Positions 1 through 10,989 of a DNA stretch of 64,000 nt are shown one piece after another. This DNA is from Taenia hydatigena (taxonomy: Eukaryota > Platyhelminthes > Cestoda > Cyclophyllidea > Taeniidae). The notes below the pieces were generated by a model. The model was given only the letters and a program-made list of their open reading frames with translations, was not told where the DNA came from and searched no databases. Location of the stretch: positions 33,026-97,025 of the forward strand of contig JADWOT020001420.1 in NCBI GenBank assembly GCA_036345935.2, given 5' to 3'. The position numbers and the translations under genes are program-made. Position 1 is the stretch's first letter. Every line of letters starts with the position of its first letter.

Positions 1-240
1 CAAATGAGACAGAAGGGTGCAAAGGACCATGAACTGTTCGCCACCCCACAATGATTAGACAATTCCAACACTACCAGATAGCGAGACAGCACGCAGTGAG
101 GGCAGATTTTTAAGCACTGACTTGCTTAGAACAGTGGAGGAGATGGAATGTTCAGTTGTACAATGGTACGAGGAACTGTAGCAATGTCTTTACAGTTCAG
201 CACAGAAAAGGGGATTCATAGGACAATGCGAACGTATTCA

Positions 241-645
241 GAATGATATCACTTCGTCAGTCTCCCTCAAGAGCTCCTCATAACAAACGCAGCAGGCGAC
301 TGTCACAGCAGTTCTCCTTTGCAACACTGAAAAAAGTGAAAGGATCTGAAAGGAGGAGAGACGCGTTGGTGCCGCGATAGCTCTGGCAAACGCCCTACTA
401 CCAGGTGGTGCTTACACAGAATGCTCCCATTTAGTCACAATCTCTCCCGAGAGCTCCTCATAAAAAAACCCAACACGCGACTCACAGCAGATCACCGATT
501 GTCAATAAAAAATCGTAAAAGTCATTTAAAAGGAAGAGAGTCGCCTCAGTGCCGCGACAACACAGGCAAACGCCACACCACCAAGAGGTGCTCACAGACC
601 GAATGCTTGCACTTTGCTACAATCTGGCTCGAAATCTTCTCATTT
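241..645. repeat. Tandem repeat, about 180 bp unit, two copies plus a partial third
   Basis: Three successive units start with GAATG at 241, 419 and 601. The first two share an identical gagctcctcataa string (271 and 451), then gcgact...cacagcag, a ggagagag tract, tgccgcga, ggcaaacgcc and ggtgct at the same relative places, with scattered substitutions and small indels. The third unit keeps only about 45 bp. The copies have diverged a lot, so this is an old local duplication rather than an active satellite. No coding potential is visible across the unit. Confidence 0.75.
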
Positions 646-1720
646 GAACCGCGGTTAGTCACAAGCTGAAGAATTCTCATTCAAGTTTGATCTACTTATA
701 AATGCATAAAAAGAAGCTCAACTTTGGTGGCAAGTTCTCACGGCTTTCTTTTCTTGTCATTCCTTTAGCGAATATCACTCGAAAGTTAGGCGGAAACCTT
801 AACCAGTCGAACCCGTCACACATTTGACAACGACGAAGCACATTTCGCGTACTGTGGACAAACACCATTCGGTTTGTAGTCATCACACAGCGCAAAACCA
901 CATCAAACGTCACTTAAAATGCTCACTCGACAACTGGGAAGTACATGCAATGCGAGTCAATTTATTGAGTGGCCTAAGCACAGGTTCGTCGCAGACTACA
1001 ACCGGCCGTATTCAACCATCAGGCAACAGTCTTAGTATTTTAAAATCTTAGCTAATAAGGATAATCTTTATAAAGGCGGTAGTCTTGCAAGCATTATAAT
1101 GAAATCTAGCACACAGCATTAGTAAAGAAAATTTGGGTTTTACAAATAAATGACAGTCGACTAATGAGAGTCTTCATAATTTTTCGGCTAGTTTAAAGAA
1201 TAGAAAAAAAGACAACTACCTAAGCTAAAGTTCAGTGACTATTGATTAGCCAAATAAATGTTCAGTTTAGTCCCGTCAGCGTTTATAATAGGAAAGGAAA
1301 GAGAACTTGCAGTTCAAACAAAGTTGACGTCGCGAAATCCCTTCTCCATCTTTTCCGCAAGATCGCAACGAGCAAATAAACCACTGGTGCTGCATATCCC
1401 GCCATCTCATGAGATCATTCGTTTCCACCATCTACAGCATCTGCAAGCTCCATATCACACTGACGAACTGCCACGTCACCAAATCCATAGCCTCAACGGA
1501 AGGCAAAAAGGCAACAGCGGTGGCACCACAACCACCAGCATTAGTGTCCTCGATTTCAGAAGCGACAAAATTAATCAGCAAGTCGGTGGTACCATCTGCC
1601 TGCCACTCATCAACGCTGTCATGGATGTACGCCACCGCCTAATACAAAAGGAGTACAAAGAAGTGCAGTTGGCTGACAAGAGCTATCAGTGGAATGAGGA
1701 ATTTGGCGAAATAGGCGCAC
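646..1720. other. No recognised feature
   Basis: AT-rich intergenic-type sequence with short chance frames only. A 187-codon open frame on the plus strand (1258-1821) begins here. It has no domain I recognise and overlaps the H4-like remnant in another frame, so I do not call it a gene. Confidence 0.5.
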
Positions 1721-1950
1721 AATGGGGAAGGCGAGGTCAAGGATGCGGTGCTTCTGCGCCTCCACACAGGAGGCGTCACCCGCGCCAGCGCCATGTGCAG
1801 CACTGCAGCAGCAGAAAGTGATTGGCATGTCGAGGAGACTGTTGGCGGCTATTCCAAGTTGACGGTCTTGTTGGTAATATTGCAGCAGGAAGCTCAAAGT
1901 TGTCAAGACGTGTCGCTTCAATTGTCATGTGTCGGCCACCACCTTTGTCG
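1721..1950 (+). pseudogene. Possible histone H4 remnant
   Basis: Reading from 1721 in the frame of 1748, 25 codons (1721-1795) line up without gaps with the H4 segment from Asn-Ile-Gln-Gly to the Gly-Gly-Val-x-Arg-x-Ser region. Shared residues include N, G, K, A, GGV, R and S, plus conservative I/V, Q/E and L/M. After about 12 extra codons, Glu-Glu-Thr (1832-1840) matches the EET of H4. Farther on, DNA similarity to the H4 3' half is patchy (caagac...gtc...catgtg near 1903-1935). An in-frame TAG lies just upstream at 1712-1714, and the N-terminal tail is not recognisable. H4 is normally about 103 residues and nearly invariant, so this would be a long-dead copy. The match is short and could be fortuitous; real histone pseudogenes elsewhere in the window make it more plausible. 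Confidence 0.33.
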
Positions 1951-3139
1951 CATTGCCCTCCTTGTCTGTTAGGAAAGCGGGGATAACGGCAAAAATCGAT
2001 GTTACTGATTAACGAGGTATAAAGGCGGTTGGTGAAAATGACAGCGGGATAGATGGAAAAACTCACAATCAGGCACTGAAGGGTAGCCATTAACTCAAAA
2101 TTGAATAATTATAAAGTCAAATCACTGCAATGAAATCGGTGTTTGTACATAAAGTCCATCGCACAAGCACCTTGCTGAGCTCATGACAAAGACTAGCCCA
2201 ACATTCCTGCGTAACGCCCCCACTATATGTGAATCAGATGCAAGTTTTTCACTTCATTCCTCGAGGCAGAGCCTGTGGACACATTGACGTCAAAAACTCT
2301 TCTGTTCGGTCACGTTAGTACATCCACCACCGAGTCGCCTCTGTGAATTATAAGGCCAAGTTCTACCTCCACACTGAGGTACCACGGTGACTAGGATGAA
2401 TCTGGACTACCATCACATATGAACTTAGCATTTTCTCACGTGCAGTTCATACGTCTTGCAGCCATCTTCGCTGCAGAGTACTAACTTGGGCCAAACCACA
2501 CAGACAATCAGTTGTGCCAGCTCAACCTAACAACTGAATTGTGATGGGTACTAGTGCCTTATTAATCATTAATAATTAGAAAACACTGAATGCCAATGAC
2601 AAAACTACCAGAATCCAACGGAGATGCATGGAAGGAAATGAAAAAATAAACACGATAGAGACTACGGTGATGACACTCCACAGACCAACAATAGACCACG
2701 AAGTCGCAAAAGGGACACCACGACCCTACGTGTTCATCGGCTACCTCGTGTCCAATGCAAGCAACATCTAGCTAGAGGCCACCAAATGACCGGTTCATAG
2801 AGTACGTCACAGAAAACAGATAAACTCTCAAAAAATGACTATACGAACCCTCTTTTCAACGGCTTCACCACAGCTTAGATGTCCCATTATTTTTTCACCA
2901 AAAACCTCTTTGCATAAAACAAATGCATTTATCCACCAAGAACACTCCTACGTATGTTTCACTGCTCCAACCTCACCCAATATACTTATGGCACTTCACT
3001 TCAGCCAATTATAACAAACAAATAAGGAAAACGCGTTCGAGAGACGACATTAGGCCACTCTGCATTAATCAGCGCATCAAATGCATGCAACGTTGGTAAG
3101 AAGAAGGTGAACACTTACTGTACCTCCTACAAGGCAACA
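1951..3139. other. No recognised feature
   Basis: No open frame of note, no repeat shared with the rest of the window that I could see, and no RNA gene signature. A small AT-rich patch (attaatcattaataatta, about 2561-2579) is the only low-complexity stretch. Confidence 0.5.
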
Positions 3140-3259
3140 GAGTCACCAAGACCTCAGCTGCACTCGCGCCCGAGAAAAGAGGCGAGGAAAGAATCCATCT
3201 CGTGACACCTGCAGTCCCACCAAGGACGCAACACCGCGAGCGTTCGCCTTCACTGCACT
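3140..3259 (-). pseudogene. Possible histone H2A N-terminal remnant
   Basis: Read on the minus strand from 3259, a basic stretch (S-A-V-K-A-N-A-R) leads into Gly-Leu-Gln (3217-3209). Then come a Gly, three residues, Arg-Leu and a following Arg (to 3170). This is the GLQ...G...RL..R spacing of the H2A docking region (AGLQFPVGRIHRLLR in animals), with one extra codon. About 10 bases farther, GCAGCTGAGGTCTTGG (3161-3146) resembles DNA for Ala-Ala-Glu-Val-Leu of H2A helix 2, but in another frame, implying a deletion of roughly 70 bp between them. The rest of H2A is absent. Seen: the motif spacing. Inferred: that this is histone. It is weaker than the H2A copy at 19.2 kb. Confidence 0.35.
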
Positions 3260-4212
3260 TCTCTGCCTCATCCAAGGAGTGCTAAATTAATCACACCTTA
3301 TCAAATTGTGTAGCAAGCTTTATGATGAAAGAGTGCTAAGTCTTTTGGTACACCAACGACTGTACAGCGAAGGAGGGGCATTGATCATGTCCTTTACAAC
3401 TGAAAAATGGCGTGTAGTGGCATTTTTGGCAGCGAATAAATTATATCCATATGCGGAATTCATTCCAGCTCACCACCTGCTGCTAAATACATGTAATTCA
3501 CTTAGAAAGATATCCAATTCCTGCATAAAAAGGCCTAAATAATGTCACGAACTAGGAATAAACCATCGATTTTTGATTCTAGCATTTTCAAATCCAAGCT
3601 GTTTCACATCTCCTCTCACGTCTACACTTAGACGATTTCTAGTTTTATGCCATTTCTCAGTGGAACGATGGATGCGTTACACCCAAACCGTCTTCCCACC
3701 TTCCCAACAATCATAATTCTTTATCCATTCACCGAAGTCAGCATGCAACTTTTCGTTTGTACTTGTCGTTACAGTCAGCGACTTCTTTATCGACTAAAGC
3801 AAATGAAAGGAATCCACGCGAACGCCACATGATAAGTGAACTCCCACAATGACCTACTATAATGACTTCAGCCAACAGTTTCAGTTCAGCTATGTGCTAG
3901 AGACGAAAACCTGGGTTAGAGATCTGCACCACACAATCGCTGCATTATCCGCTTACAGTTTCCTCGAGTCAATTTTGTTGTTTATTCAATGAATGCAACA
4001 TAACCAAGACGGTTACCTCTAATTCGTCTCAATTAGTTCGAATGCTCGCAAGCGGCAAGTCCATCGATTTAATACGCGATTCGTTGCTTACAAGTGAAGA
4101 AGTGGTAATAAATAATAGTAAATTCAGACTCCTCACCTTTCATCATGACTTGCGAAAGACTTACGACAGCCAAAATCAGCAGACACCACCCTAATTTAAA
4201 GTGCGCTTAGGC
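3260..4212. other. No recognised feature
   Basis: Short open frames (3306-3542, 3647-3832, both plus) have no recognisable motif and no neighbours suggesting a gene. Nothing else seen. Confidence 0.5.
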
Positions 4213-4890
4213 ATTTAATTAAGCAAGTTACTAGAATCTGAGCATTTCATCACAAGCATCACACGAACCACGATTTCAGCAAGCCTCAAAATTCGCTAGC
4301 CACATTTTCATGCCAATAATAAAGGGTTACCTATGTATACGCATAAATAAGCTAAAAAATTTCAAATATGAATGCTCACATACCTGGACTCGTTAGCGCA
4401 AACCACGAACCATGCACGGCGACGAGCACACTCAGGTCATCTCTTCATACATACCGGTAGATACATAAGAAGGGTATTAGGTACGATGAAAGCAAATAGT
4501 TGTCGCAGAAATTCTAATCTGCCTTAGGTATCACAGTGAAAGCATAGCTTCTCTTTTTAACCAATAAGACTAAGCAAATGCAGTTTTGCAAGGCATTTGT
4601 AGGACACTCTAAACACAAGGTTACAATTTTAATGATTTTCACGCCACAAACAAGGTCTCATTGAGTCGTTCTTTAGGTTCTTCTTTACTACCTAGCTACC
4701 TTTGTACCAAGTTTGATTTTTTAGGTTTTCACGACCCACGTTTGTTGGTGATATAATAGTGTAATGCTTACTTTTCTTTAAACGTAAGCGAGGGCAGGAA
4801 CACAATTTGAATCGCTCGATTTCGACACAGGCGATTCTACAACATACTGGTAATACGCTATTGATTGACCGCTTCGTCTAGGACGATTAA
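4213..4890 (+). repeat. Dispersed repeat block R1, copy 1
   Basis: Starts atttaattaagcaagtta and runs to the cgctattgattgaccg stretch near 4857-4872. Copy 2 lies at 5518-6180 in the same orientation, about 1.3 kb downstream. Long stretches match closely, e.g. the ctcacatacctggactcgtt... segment at about 4375 and 5669, and the following 100 bp. The copies differ by scattered substitutions and small indels; copy 1 has an extra insertion near 4290. Neither copy holds a continuous reading frame. Confidence 0.85.
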
Positions 4891-4925
4891 GACGTCTCAG
4901 AGTAATAGACTTTCTCGTATTAGGC

Positions 4926-5044
4926 AGTAGTACTTTGTTTGTTTGTACTACCGGTTTTCGGTCAGGGTCATAGGGGTGGACATCTTGCCTGAGGTGCGTA
5001 GGCTGGCCGCTGGGCCATGGCAGTGGCCTATTTCCCTCTGCCCG

Positions 5045-5052
<8 letters not shown>
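4926..5052 (+). repeat. Dispersed repeat block R2, copy 1
   Basis: The segment from gtagtactttgtttgtt to the cctctgcccgttgaatat end is repeated at about 6600-6725 in the same orientation. Matching sub-blocks include ggtttt/ctgtcg...gtcataggggtg, gctggcc and gggccatg. It ends at the AT dinucleotide tract in copy 1 and at a short tatatg in copy 2, which suggests the AT tract grew after duplication. Confidence 0.75.
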
Positions 5053-5080
<28 letters not shown>

Positions 5081-5081
5081 C
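5044..5081. repeat. (AT)14 microsatellite inside a perfect palindrome
   Basis: An uninterrupted AT run occupies 5049-5076 (28 bp). It is flanked by gttga on the left and tcaac on the right, so the 38 bp from 5044 to 5081 form a perfect self-complementary sequence that could extrude a hairpin or cruciform. It also accounts for the Ile-Tyr repeats in the minus-strand frame at 4778-5371, which is therefore not taken as a gene. Confidence 0.95.
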
Positions 5082-5269
5082 TTTAGCATTCTGCCTTCTC
5101 TTGCCTTCGACGGGCCTCGGGACGCTACAAGGCATAGGCAGAGGATCTGTGTAGGAGGTTCCCTCTCTTCCCCCTTCCCACCCTTACTATTAATCGGCTG
5201 AATACGCCTAAACTTTTCTGTTAAAAGCAAGAGAGTAGGGAAAGATACTGTAGAAGAGTTCAAGGGAGG

Positions 5270-5353
5270 GTGACCATGCTGCTTCGCGATCAGGTTCAAA
5301 TTGCTCCTTCGCCTCTGGCCTACAAAGCACATTTGGAGAAGATAAGCATTACA
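5270..5353 (+). repeat. Dispersed repeat block R3, copy 1
   Basis: Contains the conserved core cgcctctggcctacaaagc followed by acattt...gaa...aag.attaca. Two closer copies occur at 6237-6334 and 7470-7567, all on the plus strand. This copy is the most diverged of the three, lacking the cacgctccag...gagtctcc lead of the others. I see no coding frame and no tRNA-like promoter boxes in it. Confidence 0.7.
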
Positions 5354-5517
5354 TCTGTGCACTGTTAGCATGAATTACTGAGGTATTGGCTCTGGAAAAT
5401 GGAGGACTCGGCTAGTTGTCCATAGCTGGACCAAACGCTATGCTACTACTGATTAGCATGATAATGGGAATATTCAGCGAAAGAATTTGCACTTTGGTTG
5501 GCTGTTCAGCTGTTCAG

Positions 5518-6180
5518 CATTTAATTAAGCAAGTTAATAGAATCTGAGCATTCCATCACAAGCATCACACGAAACACGGTTTCAGCAATCCACACTTTCG
5601 TGCCAATAATAAAGGATTACCTATGTATACGCATAAAATAAGTTAAAAAAATTTCAAATATGAATACTCACATACCTGGACTCGTTAGCGCAAACCACGA
5701 ACCATGCACGGCGACGAGCACACTCAAGTCATCTCTTCATACATACCGCTAGATACATAAGAAGGGTATTAGGTACGATGAAAGCAAATAGTTGTCGCAG
5801 GAAGTCTAATCTACCTTAGGTATCACAGTGAAAACATAACTTCTCTTTTTAACCAATAAGACTAAGGGAATGCAATTTTGTAAGGCATTTGTAGGTCACT
5901 CTAAGCACAAAGTTATAGTTTTAATGCTTTTCACGCCACAAACAGGGTCTCGGTGAGTCGTTCTCTAGGTTGTTCTTTAATAACTGGCAACCTCTGTGTC
6001 AAGTTTAACATTTTTTGCTTTCCATATTCTACATTTCTTAGTGATATAATGGTGTAATGCTTACGTTTCCTTAAACGTCCGTCGTAAGCAAAAGGCACGA
6101 ACACAAATTAAATCTCTTTGTATAGGCGCAAGCAATTACACAACGCACTGATACTGCACTATTGATCAGCCGTTTCGTGT
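5518..6180 (+). repeat. Dispersed repeat block R1, copy 2
   Basis: Direct copy of 4213-4890. After the block, both copies share ggcataggcagaggatctgtgtagg-like DNA (5130 and 6184), so the duplicated unit was probably larger and includes R3. The order R1, R2, AT tract, R3 in the first unit versus R1, R3, R2 in the second shows rearrangement after duplication. Confidence 0.85.
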
Positions 6181-6236
6181 TTGGCATAGGCAGAAGATCT
6201 GTGTAGGCGAGATGTGGGGGTTTAGGCCAAGGACGT

Positions 6237-6334
6237 GTCACGCTCCAGCGAGTCTCCGCGCTGCTCTGCCATGTGGTTCAGATTGACTTCTCGCCTCTGG
6301 CCTACAAAGCGCATTTAAAGAATTAAGTATTACA
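6237..6334 (+). repeat. Dispersed repeat block R3, copy 2
   Basis: From gtcacgctccag to aattaagtattaca. It matches 7470-7567 with only a handful of substitutions across about 98 bp, and matches 5270-5353 less well. Confidence 0.85.
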
Positions 6335-6599
6335 ATGGCGTACTAGTTCGTCCCTTTTGAGTTCTTTGACTAAATGGACTTTGACGCCACACTTGCTTCG
6401 AAGGAGTAGGTGAGATATGGTGCGTGGTGATCAGGGGAACGACGAAGGCACAGATTTCATGCTGAATGGATACATTATCGGCGGTAGATTAAGTCGCTCC
6501 GTGGACTTGTTGCAAATTATTTAGCTTTGACATTTTCACGGGCCCTAAGCAGGGGTTGACACGTTTTTGAATGCCAGCTTGTAGTTTTGTGATTATCAC

Positions 6600-6725
6600 T
6601 GTAGTACTTTGTTTGTTAGAACTGCTGGTTTCTGTCGAGGTCACAGAGGTGACCGTATTGCCCTAGCTGTGTGGGCTGGCCTCCGGGCCATGCCAGTAGC
6701 CTTTTTTCCTCTGTCTGGTGAATAT
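6600..6725 (+). repeat. Dispersed repeat block R2, copy 2
   Basis: Direct copy of 4926-5052 (gtagtactttgtttgtt start; cctctgtctggtgaatat end). The AT expansion is absent here. Confidence 0.75.
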
Positions 6726-6759
6726 ATGCATTCTACCCTAGCAATCCGCCTTCTCTTTG

Positions 6760-7150
6760 AACTTCAGAAAATGCTTTTTTGGTTGCTTTATTGTGGTTCA
6801 CTAATTTGTACATGCGTATAAATGCATGTATGTAAGACTGTTGGCATTGTTGAAATTTTGGCAGTGTATTTGTTGTATTTGAAAGCCAGAGATAGAGCAG
6901 GTTAAATTCAGAGGCTAGTTTTGCTTTATAATGACGAAACCTAATCGTATTTATTTGTTATGCCGACTTGCGATTGAGCGGCTGACTCCAATCTTCATTT
7001 TGGTGTGAAGTGCCTGGTGCTTGCATGTGTGCAAAAATTATAGCTAAGAGAGACTTCATTTGTTTAGAAAGCAGAAACTTCAGTAAATATTGGGACTCAT
7101 TTGGTGTGCATGCTGGCCTTCATATTTCACTTGACAGGAATGTGCGTCTT
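6760..7150 (+). repeat. Local duplication R4, copy 1
   Basis: Two segments of this block recur downstream in the same order and orientation. The first is the gcgtataaatgcatgt...cattgttga part (about 6812-6856), found again near 7291-7335. The second is the gagcaggttaaattc to cttgacaggaatgtg part (about 6895-7143), found again at about 7565-7820. About 190 bp, including an R3 copy, sit between the two parts in the second copy. Divergence is moderate. Confidence 0.75.
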
Positions 7151-7244
7151 GGACGAAGCATTCGGAAGAACTGGTTGGCCTAGTTTGAAGAACCAAGTTA
7201 GGCCTTGAATAAGCAATATGGTATGATCATAGTCCTTTTTCTTT

Positions 7245-7820
7245 TTGGGAAATATATTTAAGCTGTTTATTGTAGGTTACTACTTTCCGCAAGCGTATAA
7301 ATACATGTCCATGTATCTATCACCATTGTTGAGGTTTGGCGTCGTATGCGTTTTACCGAATGCAAGAGACAGAGTGTGGAGGGTTCCTCCTTTCCCTCCT
7401 GGTCACCCTTGATAGTAGAAGTCTGTATACGTTTAGACATCTTTAGTATACAAAGGGGGTGATGAATGAGTCACGCTCCAGAGAGTCTCCACGCTGCTCC
7501 GTCACGTGGTTTAGTTTGACTTCCCGCCTCTGGCCTACAAAGCGCATTTAAAGAATTAAGTATTACACAGAGCAGACTGAATTTAGAGACTAATTTTGCT
7601 GTGGAATAACAAAAATTAATCGTGCGATTTTGTTGTGCCGAATCGTCTTTACGCGGTAGATTTGAGTCTTCGTTGTTGTGTGAAGCGTCGGGTGCTTAAA
7701 AGCATGCCTGAATTTCAGCTGTGAGGCGTCATTTGTTTAGAAAGGAGAAACTTCAGCAAGGATTGGGACTCACTTGGTATGCATGTTGGTCTTCATTATT
7801 TCACTTGACGGGAATGTGTA
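7245..7820 (+). repeat. Local duplication R4, copy 2, interrupted by R3
   Basis: Second copy of 6760-7150. Relative to copy 1 it carries an extra segment at about 7375-7565 that contains R3 copy 3. This indicates either insertion of an R3-bearing piece or its loss from copy 1. Shared landmarks are catttgtttagaaag.agaaacttcag and ttcacttgac.ggaatgtg. Confidence 0.75.
7470..7567 (+). repeat. Dispersed repeat block R3, copy 3
   Basis: Near-identical to 6237-6334, including the downstream aattaagtattaca end. It lies exactly in the segment that is extra in R4 copy 2, so R3 may be a small insertion unit; no target-site duplication is obvious. Confidence 0.85.
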
Positions 7821-9415
7821 TTTTTGATGCGGCATTATCTGCTGGGCGTGGAAGTGTTACCTAACAACACTGAGTGCGAATCTCGCCGTCGCTATTGCTC
7901 ATTGCATTTCTTAGGTAAGATTAGGTTGTAATTTATTGGTCGCTACATTGTGCAGCGTGTTCTTATCACCTCTTCGTAGATCCATTCGTATTTATGTATG
8001 GTAGTAGGTGTGTTATTTTTATGCCTATATTGTCTGCTTTGGTGGGAAATGTATGGAGTGTGCGGGGCACTTCGCGATTCGGTCGTTTCTTGACTTCGAG
8101 ACCACGGTCGTGTGTTGATAGTATCTTTGTGAAACTTGCTATGTGGGTTCAGCTCTGACATGAGTTAGTGTTTGAGGCTGATTGAGGAGCAGGAGGATGG
8201 TTGCTGAGAGACCTGTAACTCTTCACTGGGCACTTTCGCATTGCTACACAGACGTTGCCTTGTAGCGGTCTTAAGTATTTGGTTTTTAAGATATTATGCT
8301 TGCTTGTGTGTGTTGATGTGGCGGGTCATCGGACGTTTGTGTACCGGCTTTGCCACTTTTTTCCTTCTGTACGCTTCGGATACTACGAATTTACAGAAGT
8401 GATGAAGCTGCATGTGATGATCGTGTGGAATGATATGCAATGTGGGATGTTTAAGTCATTTGCGGGGGCGTCTCCTTTGACCTACGATGCGGATCTTGCC
8501 ATGGATGATACTGTTGCGTTTGATGGCATAGGGGCAGGTGTTAGCTCTTTTGGTTCAAGCACTGGATAATTGCATGGTCAGCAGGTAAACAGACGGGATG
8601 GATGTGAGGTTGGTGTTGAGCTGGTAGGCAGGCTTATGATTGCGTTGAGAAAGGCCAGTGAATTGGGGTGGAAATGGGTGGCAGTGCTGCAGAGCTGTTT
8701 TGAAATCTTCTCTGGAACCTTTTCTCGAACTCCGACATGTTTGCATTTTGAAGTGTATGCCTTTTATCTTTTCATTTACTGATTTTTTCATTGGGCATGC
8801 ATGTATTTTATATTACTTCTCAGTTTATGCATTTGGAATGCATCAAGTTGACTTGTTCATAGTTGTGTGCACGTATGTGAACAAGTGGAAACGCATACAA
8901 ATTTTGTTATTGAATGAAGATGAGGAATTGAATTTGGACGAGATTTTGTTATCCAGCAGCAGCACTTTTCATCGCTTGTTCGTTTCGCAGAATAATTTAG
9001 AAGGGGAGCAGTTGAAGCTGTCCTGGCGGTTGGTTGGATAGTAGACGATATCAAAATAGAGAGATTATGGCAGGAGGGGTCTAATCTGCTGGAAACAAAG
9101 GGAAAAATCTACCAATCACCTGCCACTACACGGTGCTAGATCCGTTGCAGGCACAAAATACGGCAAGAGTATTTATTTCGTTGGTGTATTTTGTGATAAG
9201 CATGTAGACATTATTGAACAGTACTGGGTGCTAATTTTGGGCGCAAAACTTGGTAGCGCAGTATTTTTATATTTAACTAGTTAGGTCTCGTGGTGGTTAC
9301 GGGGTCCTGCCAACAACATGCGTCGTTGCTGACGGTGGTATCGAAGAAGGAGAATGTGGCTGTAGAAGCCAGCCCATGGGAGTCCACTGAGACGGCACTA
9401 TGCGCCCTTGAACTT

Positions 9416-9435
9416 GTCGTCGTCGTCGTCGTCGT
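9416..9435. repeat. GTC trinucleotide microsatellite
   Basis: Uninterrupted gtc repeats over 20 bases, followed by tgaca. Confidence 0.9.
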
Positions 9436-10230
9436 TGACAGATGTGGTGTTGCAGACATTCGACCAATCGATTCTGCTGAAGGTTTCCCTGCTCGATGTT
9501 GAATGTTCACTTGCGCAAGACATAAGTAGCGTGACTTTGTGCTTGGAGGAGTTATGAAAGACTGGATGCGGCTTTTTGGTGCTAGGCAGTAGTCTGGTGG
9601 GTACTTCCCTGTAAGACGAAATGTTGTGTAAATTAAGTTTGATGTTATCATTGGCCTACAAATATTAGTTTTGCTTGTTTATTTTTTTTAAAGTAGGATG
9701 TTGAGGTTCTGTCGCCTTTGATAGTTGTATGGTGTGAGGTGAAGCCAATACGAGGTAGTTGTGAAGTAGTCGGCAGTGCGGTTAGTGTGAGCTGTATGTG
9801 CGTAAAAGTGGTTTGGCTAATGCTAAAGAAATTCGACACAAGTTGTTGAGAAGTTTCTGCGCATGCATAACTTACGCAAGGAGGCGTTTTCATTGACGGC
9901 TACAGGCTTGTGTGCTACAGTGAGTAAGGTGATATATTGCCAAAGTGCGATTAGTTGGTAGGAGAAACGGTAAATGCCCATTGACTTGGTGCCCCACTTG
10001 GTTCCGTGGGTGTGTGTTGATGCTACCTAATGCAGGTAGTTAAGTTTGTCATCGTATGGTTGCCATGTGGCATTAGGTTTGAGACCGATAGCCACCTCAA
10101 GTCTCAGTTGTCCTGTTAATGTCATGGTCTTGAGGTCTTATCGTTGACAGGATTTGGAATTTTGCTTGTAGGCATGATGGTCGGTGGATCCCCATCATTC
10201 CCCACGGGATGCGCTTTGGCCATAGAAGGT

Positions 10231-10241
10231 GGGGGGGGGGG
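10231..10241. repeat. G homopolymer
   Basis: Eleven consecutive G on the plus strand following aaggt. It is too isolated to call a quadruplex motif. Confidence 0.9.
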
Positions 10242-10900
10242 AGATTGCGGGTGCAGCACAATTACCAAGGAGAGCACGGAGGATGGCGCTGGAGGCGGAG
10301 AGAGGGACTGTGTGACGCTTCAGTGGTTTGTTAAACGACAGGTGTTGGTGATGGAGCCACATATTTCCCCCGATGTTTTACCTTCGCTGAGTGGGTCGTC
10401 GATATGTGGAATAGAAGTGTATTCTGCCCGAATGTTGTCTTACTTGGTGTTCTTGGGGTGAGGGAAGGCTGAAGGCGCTGCAGTGGGTATGTATGCAGTA
10501 GTGATGATGTTTTGTTACGACTTAAAGCACTGTTGACCGCAGCTCATTTGTGTGACTCTGTGACAGATTCAGAATATTTGTTCCATCGGGCATTCAAATG
10601 TTCTTTGTTTTGTTGGGTCGATGACAAGCGTATTTGTGACATGCTGCCTTGCAGCCTTGAGATTGGATTTCAAATGTGCAAAAATGTGACAGCGTCATCT
10701 TTTCAAACGACTTTCCATGCAAGTAAGGAAGGAGGGAGGGAGAGAGGGTGGGAGGAATACCAAAGTCATGGCTTCAGTATTGTGCTGCCAACTTCATTGA
10801 CGGGTGGACTGAGCATTAGACAATCAACCGAACAACAAATCAGCTTAAAAGAAAGTAAAGGAGCAAAGGGATGAACATGTTGATGAATTAATCAGTAACT

Positions 10901-10915
10901 CAGTCAGTCAGTCAG
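10901..10915. repeat. Short CAGT/GTCA repeat
   Basis: cagtcagtcagtcag followed by imperfect caatcaatcac; a short tetranucleotide tract. Confidence 0.8.
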
Positions 10916-10989
10916 CCAATCAATCACACACGTTAGGTGAGGCGGTCGAAACATTAGTGGATGGGTCAATTAGAGACGTTGGAAGCTCA

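Noticed and set aside
1258..1821. 187-codon plus-strand open frame
   Set aside because: No domain or bias I recognise, no conserved copy elsewhere, and it overlaps a histone-like remnant in a different frame; GC-rich, stop-poor DNA is enough to explain it.
4778..5371. 197-codon minus-strand open frame, the longest in the window
   Set aside because: It runs through the (AT)14 microsatellite (alternating Ile-Tyr) and through repeat blocks whose other copies do not keep the frame.
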